From the IMG/VR virus record IMGVR_UViG_3300046787_000108, positions 1 through 24,706 of that record: a stretch of DNA of 24,706 nucleotides, one strand, 5' to 3'. The DNA is from a virus. Below are positions 16,859 through 22,078 of this stretch, one piece after another. Positions within the stretch are counted from its first letter, which is position 1. Each line of letters starts with the position of its first letter. Position numbers and translations under genes: made by a program. A model generated the notes under the pieces. The model was given only the letters and a program-made list of their open reading frames with translations, made no database searches and was not told the origin of the DNA.

Positions 16859-17086
16859 TATGATCGTGTAAGGAATATCGTTGATTAGCATCGTGTAACC
16901 GGCTCCCTTATCATAATATATAAAATCCCCCTCCTTTACACAGTCTACATTAGTGCCAGGTCGAACGACCTGGCCTTTTTTGTAGCGAAACTTTTCGTTG
17001 TCACTCCCCGATAAAAGCAGTCCAGACTCTGTCTGGATCTGCTCGTCGATTGAATTTATTACTACGTACTTATTTATTGGTTGCAT
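16829..17086 (-). CDS. GroES-like co-chaperonin
   Basis: An 85-residue cpn10-type protein. N-terminal strand NKYVVINSI; a mobile-loop candidate at 18-27 with the GroEL-binding hydrophobic triplet in SGLLLSGS; then KKGQVVRPGTNVDCVKEGDF, which matches the cpn10 GxVVxxG...VKxGDxV core; and the C-terminal IIL strand (TIILERDIVVVL). It caps the GroEL cavity; T4 gp31 is the classic phage equivalent. It is slightly shorter than bacterial GroES (about 97). Third gene of the groEL operon, convergent with and overlapping the regulator gene by 30 bp. Confidence 0.8.
   Translation of the reverse strand: MQPINKYVVINSIDEQIQTESGLLLSGSDNEKFRYKKGQVVRPGTNVDCVKEGDFIYYDKGAGYTMLINDIPYTIILERDIVVVL
16955..16981 (+). 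terminator. Intrinsic terminator of the plus-strand regulator gene
   Basis: GCCAGGTC, loop GAAC, GACCTGGC (16955-16974), an 8-bp perfect stem, is followed at once by CTTTTTT on the plus strand. It lies 97 nt after the stop of the 16265-16858 gene and inside the coding sequence of the convergent groES-like gene. The hairpin also forms in groES mRNA but has no U run on that strand, so termination should be one-way. Confidence 0.75.
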
Positions 17087-17087
17087 A

Positions 17088-17462
17088 CTAAAAGTGTATT
17101 GAAATTATTTCTCTAACTACTTCTGTATCCGGATTGATTGCGTATCCATTAGCAAATGACGCCGCTACTTCAAACGATACTCCTGGTTTCTGTTTAAACC
17201 AAAACTCTTTAACAAATTCTGAATCAATAATTTCATTTGTTTTTGGATCCCTTGTTACTGTGAATAACGCTGCTTTTACTTGTTTCATTTTATTTGATGT
17301 TACTGTTAATTTAAATGATGGATTTGTATTACCCATTCCTACCGTTCCGTTAACGTACAATTCATTTGGTAAGTAACCTGTTCCGGTACTTATTCCAGTG
17401 TTATTATTAGTAACAGTTGGCCAACTAAATTCTCCTGATGATGTGATTCTTCCTTGTTCCAT
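17088..17462 (-). CDS. Small protein with tail-fibre-like N-terminal extension
   Basis: The open frame has 124 residues in two unlike parts. Residues 1-58 (starting MEQGRITSSGEFSWP, later NGTVGMGNTNPSFKLTVT) match the R.RITSSGNVxIG...KLxV repeats of the S74 fibre proteins at 7423-11434. Residues 59-124 start at an internal ATG at 17286-17288 (MKQVKAALFTVTRDPKTNEI) and look like a complete small domain ending REIISIHF. Either the true gene is 17088-17288 and the 5' part is a stray fibre fragment, or the two are translated as one chimera. The ATG of the long form overlaps the groEL stop, and the gene sits between groEL and the groES-like gene. Function unknown. Confidence 0.6.
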   Translation of the reverse strand: MEQGRITSSGEFSWPTVTNNNTGISTGTGYLPNELYVNGTVGMGNTNPSFKLTVTSNKMKQVKAALFTVTRDPKTNEIIDSEFVKEFWFKQKPGVSFEVAASFANGYAINPDTEVVREIISIHF

Positions 17463-19066
17463 TATGCTCTTGCCATTGTTATAATTGCGTTAGTACTAAG
17501 CACTGTTGTCGATACCGATACGGCATTCTTCAGCGCGTTTTTTGTTACCTTTAATGGATCGATTACTCCCATCTTGTACATGTCTCCGGTTGTCATGTTC
17601 TTGATATCAAATCCTACAGTGTATCCTTGACATCCGTCCATCAACTCATATCCGTCTAGTCCCGCGTTCTCAAATATCTGTAGTAGTGGAGCCTGAATAG
17701 CTCTTGCTACAATATGCATGGCCGCGTACTGCTCGGCGCTGATATCCTCGATCATGTCATCTGCGTCTGCAATGATCGCGTACGACTCGTTGAACAGTGC
17801 CACTCCACCACCTGGTAAAATGCCCTCCTCCAGTGCAGATCGTACTGCGCATACTGCGTCGTCTACCCTGTCCTTGCGTTCCTTCTGTTCTAGGTCAGAG
17901 TTTCCTCCGACGTGAATCACAGCAATTCCACCTGTCAAACTGGCGATACGCTCCTTGATAAAGTCCTGGTCGTTCTTTTTATTACTCAAGTCGTGAGCCT
18001 GCCATAACTGAGCTACTCTTTCTTCTACCACGTCAGTGGTCGATTCTGATTTTATAATTGACGCTGATTCCCTTCCAACGATTACGCGCTTAGCCTTACC
18101 AAGTGACTCAATCGTCATTAAGCTTAAATCATCTCCGGTCTGTTCTGAGAAGTACTTGGCGCCTACTGCCAACGCGATGTCGTTCATAAGTTCATTGCGC
18201 TTGTAACCAAACTCAGGCGGCGTGATGTTACAGAACTTAAGTCCCTTCTGTACTACGTTGATTGCCAATGTGTTAATTACGTTTTGACTACAAGGCCCGA
18301 TGATCAATAGTTTTTTACCTGTTTGGATCACGTCTCTAAGTACGTTCTCGATCGATAGGATGTTATTGATCTCCTGATCTGTAACCAGAATGTGTACGTC
18401 CTCTAGTATGCACTCGTCCTTTCTGTGGTCGTTAACGAACAGTTGCGATGTGTATCCTCTGTTTACCTTGATACCGTTAGTGTACTCGCAGTAGGTCTCG
18501 GCCGTCTGTGAGTTCTCAACCGTTACGATACCGGTCTTTCCCACCTTATCATACGCTTCAGAGATCAAGTTACCGATCTCAGAGTCGTTATTAGCAGATA
18601 TCGACGCCACGTTGTTCAACGTCTTGCCCGTTACCTTCTTTGAACGCTTCTCTAGTCGGCTGATTAGCTTGTTTGTTGTGTCGTTGATTTGTCTGATCAC
18701 CTCTGTTGTGTTCAGGTTACTAGTGATCATGTCCTGACCGTGCTTTACCAGTGCCTCTGTTAGTACGATGGCTGTTGTGGTACCGTCACCCGCGCTTGTC
18801 GCGGTGCGGTCGGCCGCTTCTTTCATCATCTTTACTGCCAGGTTCTCTACTGGATCTAGTAGGTCAATTGATTTGGCGACTGTTACGCCGTCCTTAGTTA
18901 CTGTAATACCGTGCGTGTGGTTGATCGACTCGATTAGTACGGTCTTTCCGCGCGGTCCTAGTGTGCTCTTTACTGCCTTGGCGATCGTGGTGATGCCGTT
19001 GATTAGTTTTTCTCGTCCTTCCTGTTCAAAGTCTAGAACTTTTGGACTGTATCCGAAGTTTGTCAT
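17462..19066 (-). CDS. groEL: GroEL-type chaperonin
   Basis: A 534-residue group I chaperonin of nearly full bacterial length (about 545). Equatorial ATP-binding motifs are intact: GPRGKTV at 37-43, TKDGVTVA at 57-64, DGTTTA at 94-99, the catalytic Asp in VDDAV, and ILPGGGVAL. It lacks the Gly/Met-rich C-terminal tail of bacterial GroEL and ends ...STNAIITMARA. It should fold phage structural proteins with its own GroES. First gene of a three-gene operon, with its own -7 box 23 nt before the ATG and a terminator just upstream isolating it. Its G+C is visibly higher than that of the tail genes, possibly a sign of separate history. Confidence 0.93.
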   Translation of the reverse strand: MTNFGYSPKVLDFEQEGREKLINGITTIAKAVKSTLGPRGKTVLIESINHTHGITVTKDGVTVAKSIDLLDPVENLAVKMMKEAADRTATSAGDGTTTAIVLTEALVKHGQDMITSNLNTTEVIRQINDTTNKLISRLEKRSKKVTGKTLNNVASISANNDSEIGNLISEAYDKVGKTGIVTVENSQTAETYCEYTNGIKVNRGYTSQLFVNDHRKDECILEDVHILVTDQEINNILSIENVLRDVIQTGKKLLIIGPCSQNVINTLAINVVQKGLKFCNITPPEFGYKRNELMNDIALAVGAKYFSEQTGDDLSLMTIESLGKAKRVIVGRESASIIKSESTTDVVEERVAQLWQAHDLSNKKNDQDFIKERIASLTGGIAVIHVGGNSDLEQKERKDRVDDAVCAVRSALEEGILPGGGVALFNESYAIIADADDMIEDISAEQYAAMHIVARAIQAPLLQIFENAGLDGYELMDGCQGYTVGFDIKNMTTGDMYKMGVIDPLKVTKNALKNAVSVSTTVLSTNAIITMARA

Positions 19067-19089
19067 AGTATATTTAATTTAATTCTCGA

Positions 19090-19097
19090 CAAATATA
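19090..19097 (-). promoter_or_regulatory. -7 promoter box for the chaperonin operon
   Basis: The minus strand reads TATATTTG, an exact TAnnTTTG match, 23 nt before the groEL ATG and just after the upstream terminator. A -33 element would fall in that terminator and is not clear. Confidence 0.65.
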
Positions 19098-19110
19098 CAC
19101 ATTATTTATT

Positions 19111-19139
19111 AAAAACAAAAAGCACCCATAAGGGCGCTT
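19111..19139 (-). terminator. Intrinsic terminator upstream of groEL
   Basis: On the minus strand: GCGCCC, loop TTAT, GGGTGC (one G-T pair; stem can extend by AA/TT), followed by TTTTTGTTTTT. It closes the transcript of the two small genes at 19167-19474 before the groEL promoter. Confidence 0.8.
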
Positions 19140-19166
19140 CGGTCATTTGAAAATAAAGTTGGTAAC

Positions 19167-19343
19167 TTATTTTTTCTTGCCATTCATAAAGGACATAGTC
19201 GGCATGGTCTTAGCTAGGTTCATGGCGTTAGCCATCGTCATAGATTTTTCCATCATCTCTTTAGCCTCGTGCATGTCTTTTTTAGCCTTGGCCATTCTGT
19301 ACAACCCAATCTCTTGAGTTGGCATTGGTTTATTTATTCCCAT
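19167..19343 (-). CDS. Methionine-rich small protein (58 aa)
   Basis: ATG at 19341-19343, TAA at 19167-19169. It begins MGINKPMPTQEIGLYRMAKA and has 12 Met in 58 residues, spaced along an amphipathic helix (KEMMEKSMTMANAMN), ending MSFMNGKKK. It overlaps the upstream gene by 10 bp and is followed by an intrinsic terminator, so the gene is well framed. Met-rich helices can bind other hydrophobic helices or metal, but no function can be given. Confidence 0.7.
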   Translation of the reverse strand: MGINKPMPTQEIGLYRMAKAKKDMHEAKEMMEKSMTMANAMNLAKTMPTMSFMNGKKK

Positions 19344-19474
19344 CTGATATGTATACTTATAAATGTTAGATATATTATTAACTCTCCGTAGTCGAACTCT
19401 TCGTCCTTACCGTAGTATCCCCATCCAATTGCTGGACCGATATTGAATCTTGATTGAATTTCTATTTCTGTCAT
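19334..19474 (-). CDS. Small protein (46 aa) with hydrophobic C-terminus
   Basis: ATG at 19472-19474, TAA at 19334-19336: MTEIEIQSRFNIGPAIGWGY, then an acidic middle (YGKDEEFDYGE) and a hydrophobic end (LIIYLTFISIHIRWE). A -7 box ends only 4 nt before the ATG, so the mRNA may be almost leaderless. A longer transcript could come from the promoter at 19703. Possibly membrane-associated; family not recognised. Confidence 0.65.
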   Translation of the reverse strand: MTEIEIQSRFNIGPAIGWGYYGKDEEFDYGELIIYLTFISIHIRWE

Positions 19475-19478
19475 GCTA

Positions 19479-19486
19479 CAAAGGTA
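19479..19486 (-). promoter_or_regulatory. -7 promoter box immediately before a start codon
   Basis: The minus strand reads TACCTTTG (TAnnTTTG). Only 4 nt separate it from the ATG at 19474, so the start point would fall at or next to the ATG. Confidence 0.5.
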
Positions 19487-19503
19487 ATAAAATTATTTGA
19501 TTG

Positions 19504-19566
19504 TTATTATACACAGAATGTCTAGAAATGTCTAGAATATCAAACATTTAGACATCTGTATAATAA
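19504..19566. repeat. Long inverted repeat with tandem AATGTCTAGA sites
   Basis: TTATTATAC (19504-19512) pairs with GTATAATAA (19558-19566), and ATGTCTA (19518-19524) with TAGACAT (19549-19555). Inside the left arm, AATGTCTAGA occurs twice in perfect tandem (19517-19526, 19527-19536). It lies in a 220-bp untranslated stretch before the small gene at 19474. It could be an operator or an mRNA leader hairpin. Confidence 0.6.
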
Positions 19567-19697
19567 CGGCAATTATCGCCGGTATTTGCCAACTTTATAT
19601 GCGGTATAGTGCATTTAGTGTTGGGAAAAGTACACATCTATATGTTATATCATATAAAAATGTATTATAATGCATTATTATATGTAATTGCGTATAA

Positions 19698-19726
19698 TGT
19701 CACAAATTTAGTAAATATATGTGACA
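19698..19726 (-). promoter_or_regulatory. Promoter box inside an inverted repeat (candidate operator)
   Basis: TGTCACA (19698-19704) and TGTGACA (19720-19726) are perfect inverted arms 15 bp apart. Within them the minus strand reads TAAATTTG (19703-19710), a TAnnTTTG box. A dimeric repressor bound to the arms would cover the promoter. It sits directly after the tRNA terminator and would drive the 19474-to-19167 genes through a 220-nt leader. Confidence 0.5.
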
Positions 19727-19769
19727 AAAAAAACATCGGCGCCCGGGACATCCCGAGCCTAAACCGATG
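19726..19769 (-). terminator. Strong intrinsic terminator after the tRNA region
   Basis: On the minus strand CATCGG and CCGATG form the outer stem, CTCGGG, loop ATGT, CCCGGG the inner stem, followed by eight T. It ends the tRNA-containing transcript. Confidence 0.85.
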
Positions 19770-19777
19770 CCTTAAGT

Positions 19778-19829
19778 AAACGACCTTCGCTGGGACGCTG
19801 TTCTACGGGTAGCGTCGAAGGTACTGTTT
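19778..19829 (-). other. Structured hairpin between tRNA-Met and terminator
   Basis: On the minus strand AAAC, ACCTTCG and ACGCT pair in order with AGCGT, CGAAGGT and GTTT: 16 base pairs with small interruptions. It starts 1 nt after the tRNA discriminator base. It may be a processing signal for the tRNA 3' end or part of a longer stable RNA ending at the terminator. Confidence 0.55.
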
Positions 19830-19830
19830 G

Positions 19831-19904
19831 TGGTCCCACATGGGCTCGAACCATGGACATCCTGATTATGAGTCAGACGCTCTAACCAACTGAGCTATGG
19901 GACC
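19831..19904 (-). tRNA. tRNA-Met (anticodon CAT)
   Basis: A 74-nt canonical tRNA on the minus strand. Acceptor GGTCCCA pairs perfectly with TGGGACC and the discriminator base is A. The D arm has AGCTCAGTTGGTTAGAGC. The anticodon stem TCTGA/TCAGG holds loop CTCATAA, anticodon CAT at 19868-19870. The T arm contains GGTTCGAGCC. No encoded CCA follows. It is an elongator Met or, if the C were modified to lysidine, an Ile(AUA) tRNA; sequence alone does not separate them. An initiator is unlikely because position 1-72 is a normal G-C pair. Confidence 0.93.
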
Positions 19905-20011
19905 GAGTGTTAGGCAGCACGGTCCTAACTCGCACTTTTCAGGTGATCAGCCTGGAGGTTTTTGTTTTCGCAGCGATATGTTTTACCTCTTCAACGCCGT
20001 CGTGCTTATCG
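19905..20011 (-). other. Untranslated spacer with a hairpin
   Basis: A 107-nt stretch between the tRNA-Met and the tRNA-like element, transcribed with them. One 6-bp hairpin is visible (GTTAGG 19909-19914 with CCTAAC 19924-19929) just 5 nt upstream of the tRNA-Met 5' end. No ORF or third tRNA is convincing. Confidence 0.4.
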
Positions 20012-20089
20012 TGCCAGGCGTCGGAATCGAACCGATTACGCAACCAACTTATTGGACTTGGGAGCCGCCCCTCATTACGCCCACCTGAC
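20012..20089 (-). ncRNA. tRNA-like element, anticodon arm not canonical
   Basis: On the minus strand, GTCAGGT (20083-20089) pairs over all 7 positions with GCCTGGC (20013-20019; two G-T pairs). Before it stands a textbook T arm, TCGG, loop TTCGATT, CCGA, and the discriminator would be A. The remaining 46 nt do not give a standard D arm and 7-nt anticodon loop: CCAA/TTGG closes a 10-nt loop instead. It is either a degenerate tRNA, an unusual tRNA with an enlarged loop, or a tRNA mimic. An upstream segment complementary to its T-arm region adds doubt. Confidence 0.45.
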
Positions 20090-20164
20090 TGTTGCGGTTC
20101 GTTGCCTCTTTATGCTTGCACCGCTAGACAAGCCTCATAACCGTCGGACAACTACGGAGAGAGC

Positions 20165-20386
20165 TTACTCTACTACTTTAATTACATTACCGTTTTTACC
20201 GATGACTACTGTCAAGTCGAACTGCTTGTCCAGGTAGTTCATTATCTCGTGAATGTCCCCGTTCATAAAGAACATGTGGAAGTGATTGAAGTGAATATTC
20301 CTACCCGTCTTCTCTACAAAGTAACGATGGAACCAGCTGATCGGCATGTCGTCCTGCGTTCGTAACTTAATGTACTCGTCTTTTAT
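20165..20386 (-). CDS. Small phage protein, start codon uncertain
   Basis: The certain part starts at ATG 20345-20347 (60 residues, MPISWFHRYFVEKTGRNIHF...NGNVIKVVE). The frame stays open upstream to an ATA at 20384-20386, giving IKDEYIKLRTQDD before the Met. That extension reads like real protein, and a -7 box lies only 4 nt before the ATA. A non-ATG, nearly leaderless start is therefore possible. The protein is His/Phe-rich with no recognised family. It is followed by the tRNA region in the same transcript. Confidence 0.55.
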   Translation of the reverse strand: MKDEYIKLRTQDDMPISWFHRYFVEKTGRNIHFNHFHMFFMNGDIHEIMNYLDKQFDLTVVIGKNGNVIKVVE

Positions 20387-20390
20387 GGGG

Positions 20391-20398
20391 CAAATATA
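20391..20398 (-). promoter_or_regulatory. -7 promoter box after the HNH gene
   Basis: The minus strand reads TATATTTG within TTTATTATATTTGC, a 14-nt string repeated exactly at the promoter 20960-20967. It would start the transcript carrying the 20165-20386 gene and the tRNA region. Confidence 0.6.
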
Positions 20399-20416
20399 AT
20401 AAAAAAATGTTAGATG

Positions 20417-20866
20417 TTATATTTTCCACGATTTATTATTTAATATATTATATATCTGAGCGTGCGTTACGCTATATTTTAATGCTAATTTTCTATGAGA
20501 TGTCTTTGTATTGTTGTATAAATACTTTATTTCGTCAACTTGATTTTTGTTTAATTTAAAAGAGTTGTTGTTTAGTCCAGAGCTCCATGCGTGTTTTGCA
20601 TTATCTGTTTGAGTTAGCCATTCTAAATTTTTAACTGAATTGTTGCTTTTATCCCCATCTTTATGGTTCACAGTAGCTTTATTTTCTGGGTTATCTATGT
20701 AGCATAATGCAACTATTCTGTGCACATACATTCTCTTCTTTTTTTTATTAACATACATATTAATAACATAGTACCCGGCTTTTGTTTTTGTAGGGTTTAA
20801 TACGGATCCGGATTTACCTACAATAATTCCATTTTCATAAATGGTGTAATCAAAATATTTTTTCAT
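20417..20866 (-). CDS. HNH homing endonuclease
   Basis: A 149-residue free-standing HNH enzyme. Residues 1-45 carry a NUMOD4-like lead-in (YTIYENGIIVGKSGSVLNPT, GYYVINMYVNKKKKRMYVHR). The HNH core follows: VHRIVALCYIDNP, VNHKDGDKSNNSVKNLEWLT. The C-terminal 45 residues form a helix-turn-helix (LNKNQVDEIKYLYNNTKTSH, then YSVTHAQIYNILN) for site recognition. It would nick or cut an uninfected relative to spread its gene. Its ATG overlaps the stop of a short upstream reading frame (ATGA), as for the GIY-YIG gene. AT-rich compared with its neighbours. Confidence 0.88.
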   Translation of the reverse strand: MKKYFDYTIYENGIIVGKSGSVLNPTKTKAGYYVINMYVNKKKKRMYVHRIVALCYIDNPENKATVNHKDGDKSNNSVKNLEWLTQTDNAKHAWSSGLNNNSFKLNKNQVDEIKYLYNNTKTSHRKLALKYSVTHAQIYNILNNKSWKI

Positions 20867-20952
20867 AAAACATAAAAACCTGCCGTCAAAAGGTCGTCGT
20901 CTTTATCTGGCAGGAGTTTACTTAAATTTTTTATATCAGCGACGACTCTGAT
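20863..20952 (-). pseudogene. Truncated gene start upstream of the HNH gene
   Basis: In frame after the promoter, 29 residues read IRVVADIKNLSKLLPDKDDD then LLTAGFYVL and stop at a TGA that overlaps the HNH start codon. No ATG is available in this frame; ATC at 20950-20952, 7 nt after the -7 box, would be the first option. The sequence looks like the beginning of a real protein cut short at the HNH gene. The missing remainder is not recognisable downstream of the HNH gene, unless the 20165-20386 frame is part of it. Confidence 0.5.
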
Positions 20953-20959
20953 TTCTTTG

Positions 20960-20967
20960 CAAATATA
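20960..20967 (-). promoter_or_regulatory. -7 promoter box at the right end of the minus-strand region
   Basis: The minus strand reads TATATTTG in the same TTTATTATATTTGC context as 20391-20398. It is the right-most minus-strand promoter seen, and drives the truncated frame and the HNH gene. Confidence 0.6.
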
Positions 20968-21139
20968 ATAAAATTTTATCAGATATGTGTAGTGTTTGGG
21001 TTATATGTATATATCGCGGATGGGATGCCAAAACGAAAACGACTTAAAAATCAATGGTGGGGTACTGATTTCATTGACTTCCTCCAGATTTTTTGGCTTT
21101 TTTGGTCCGTGCTGGTCCACCAGTGCAACACTATCCCAT

Positions 21140-21182
21140 TACGCGCGCGCATGCGCTGGTATGTACGCGTACGTATACGTAC
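21140..21182. repeat. Alternating purine-pyrimidine tracts (Z-DNA prone)
   Basis: Two uninterrupted alternating stretches: 21140-21156 (17 nt, mostly CG steps) and 21159-21182 (24 nt), separated by 2 nt. The second ends in GTACGTATACGTAC (21169-21182), a perfect 14-bp palindrome. It is very GC-rich against an AT-rich genome. Confidence 0.75.
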
Positions 21183-21425
21183 CTATAGTTCCTTTTTTTT
21201 CTGTGAGTAAACGATACAATCCATACAATACAATCAATCCATGACAAACTATGTCGATATATGACGCCAAATGACAAGATTTAAAATAATTGTCATGGCG
21301 CTAGGCCACGCCAGTAAAGGAAAGTTTACGAAATATGACGCCATGACGTTTTTATCCCTATATAGGCTCTATACGTTTTTATATATATATTATTTTTTTT
21401 TTAAATCTATTTAGGATAGTAAAAA

Positions 21426-21515
21426 TCGACATAACGTCATAAAACGTTAATTATCAGTTAGTTAACGAAAAAAACTCGACATAAAATCGACATAAATTTC
21501 TAAAACTCGACATAA
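21426..21515 (+). repeat. Four TCGACATAA iterons
   Basis: TCGACATAA occurs at 21426-21434, 21476-21484, 21487-21495 and 21507-21515, start-to-start spacing 50, 11 and 20 bp, roughly helical turns. An 8/9 match lies inverted at 21249-21257. Binding sites for a replication initiator or regulator are likely. Confidence 0.65.
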
Positions 21516-21728
21516 TCCCAGTGTTTACAGGCCTTCCCGCGTCATGAGATTATTTGCGTGTGAATTGGTTTATATATTATATACACGCGCAGATACACGC
21601 AGGTTCTAAATAGCCTCCCTCCCAACCAACAACACACAAATCCAATAGTAAGCAAATACAATCCGTAAAACACTGATAATCAACACACTAAATAAACTTC
21701 GTTGTTTTTTGTTGAATAATTCTTAATA

Positions 21729-21750
21729 ATTGGCAATTTCTATTGTCAAT
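21729..21750. promoter_or_regulatory. Tandem ATTGnCAAT sites (candidate operators)
   Basis: ATTGGCAAT (21729-21737) and ATTGTCAAT (21742-21750) are palindromic half-site pairs spaced 13 bp start to start, about 75 bp upstream of the early promoter's -33 box. Confidence 0.4.
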
Positions 21751-21823
21751 TTCACAACAAAATAATCAATTCACTGAGAATCTCATAAAAATGCATACAA
21801 AAGTGAATTTTTTTACATAAAAG

Positions 21824-21855
21824 TTTGCAGGACTGAAATTGTCGCCATATGTTTG
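21824..21855 (+). promoter_or_regulatory. Consensus Bacteroidetes promoter of the early operon
   Basis: TTTG (21824-21827), 20-nt spacer, TATGTTTG (21848-21855). Both the -33 and -7 elements match the Bacteroidetes consensus at the right distance, the best promoter in the window. Transcription would start near 21860, giving a leader of about 215 nt before the first ATG. Confidence 0.75.
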
Positions 21856-21903
21856 CGGTGTTCAAATGAATTGAATGGCTGTGTATGGCAGTCTGGGTGT
21901 AGA

Positions 21904-21987
21904 GTCCCGCAACCATACCACGAAACCAAATAGGTAGTATGTGTGTGCAAGAGGGTTTAAAAACCTTATCGAGCGGGACGCGGTATG
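21904..21987 (+). ncRNA. Structured early leader, possible pseudoknot
   Basis: GTCCCGC (21904-21910) pairs with GCGGGAC (21973-21979), while CATACC (21914-21919) can pair with GGTATG (21982-21987). The two helices cross, so they form a pseudoknot if simultaneous. CATACC can instead close a local hairpin with GTATG (21937-21941), and GGTT/AACC (21954-21965) forms another. It may be regulatory, or fold together with the ribozyme starting at 22012. Confidence 0.55.
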
Positions 21988-22011
21988 TGAATATCGGTTC
22001 TAGGAAAATAA

Positions 22012-22064
22012 AACGTATATGGATGTGTTATCCATACTGATGAGAGGCAGAACCTCGAAACGTT
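22012..22064 (+). ncRNA. Type III hammerhead ribozyme
   Basis: All conserved elements are present in order. Stem III is AACGT (22012-22016) with ACGTT (22060-22064). The cleavage triplet is GTA, with cutting expected between 22017 and 22018. Stem I is TATGGAT (22018-22024) with ATCCATA (22030-22036) and a GTGTT loop. The core CTGATGA is at 22037-22043. Stem II is GAGG/CCTC with loop CAGAA (22044-22056), including the canonical 10.1 G - 11.1 C pair. The core GAAA is at 22057-22060, with A15.1 pairing U16.1. Open at stem III, hence type III. It lies in the leader 15 nt before the first early ATG. Confidence 0.92.
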
Positions 22065-22078
22065 AATTACTTATTATT

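Larger units (their letters stand above)
20968..21823. other. Gene-free control region, candidate replication origin
   Basis: About 850 bp without a convincing gene; the short overlapping frames at 20992-21244 have no protein-like composition. It separates the leftward from the rightward transcribed genes. Landmarks in order: alternating purine-pyrimidine tracts (21140-21182), ATATGACGCCA twice (21259-21269, 21333-21343), an AT tract (21379-21418), four TCGACATAA iterons (21426-21515), and tandem ATTGnCAAT sites (21729-21750). Iterons next to an AT tract are typical of phage and plasmid origins, but no initiator gene is visible. Confidence 0.45.

Noticed and set aside
18768-19082. 104-codon plus-strand frame opposite groEL
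   Set aside because: Antisense shadow of a well-conserved groEL coding region.
19897-20237. Three overlapping plus-strand frames across the tRNA region
   Set aside because: They read antisense through a tRNA, a tRNA-like element and structured RNA; no protein-like pattern.
20869-20912. CCTGCC...GGCAGG hairpin followed by T5 before the HNH gene as an attenuator
   Set aside because: The loop is long, and the sequence is also a protein-like reading frame; too weak to call.
20992-21244. Two overlapping plus-strand frames of 72-82 codons in the control region
   Set aside because: Odd composition (Cys, Trp, Phe and Arg strings from GC-rich and T-rich tracts), no coupling to neighbours, and they run across the alternating tracts; treated as chance.
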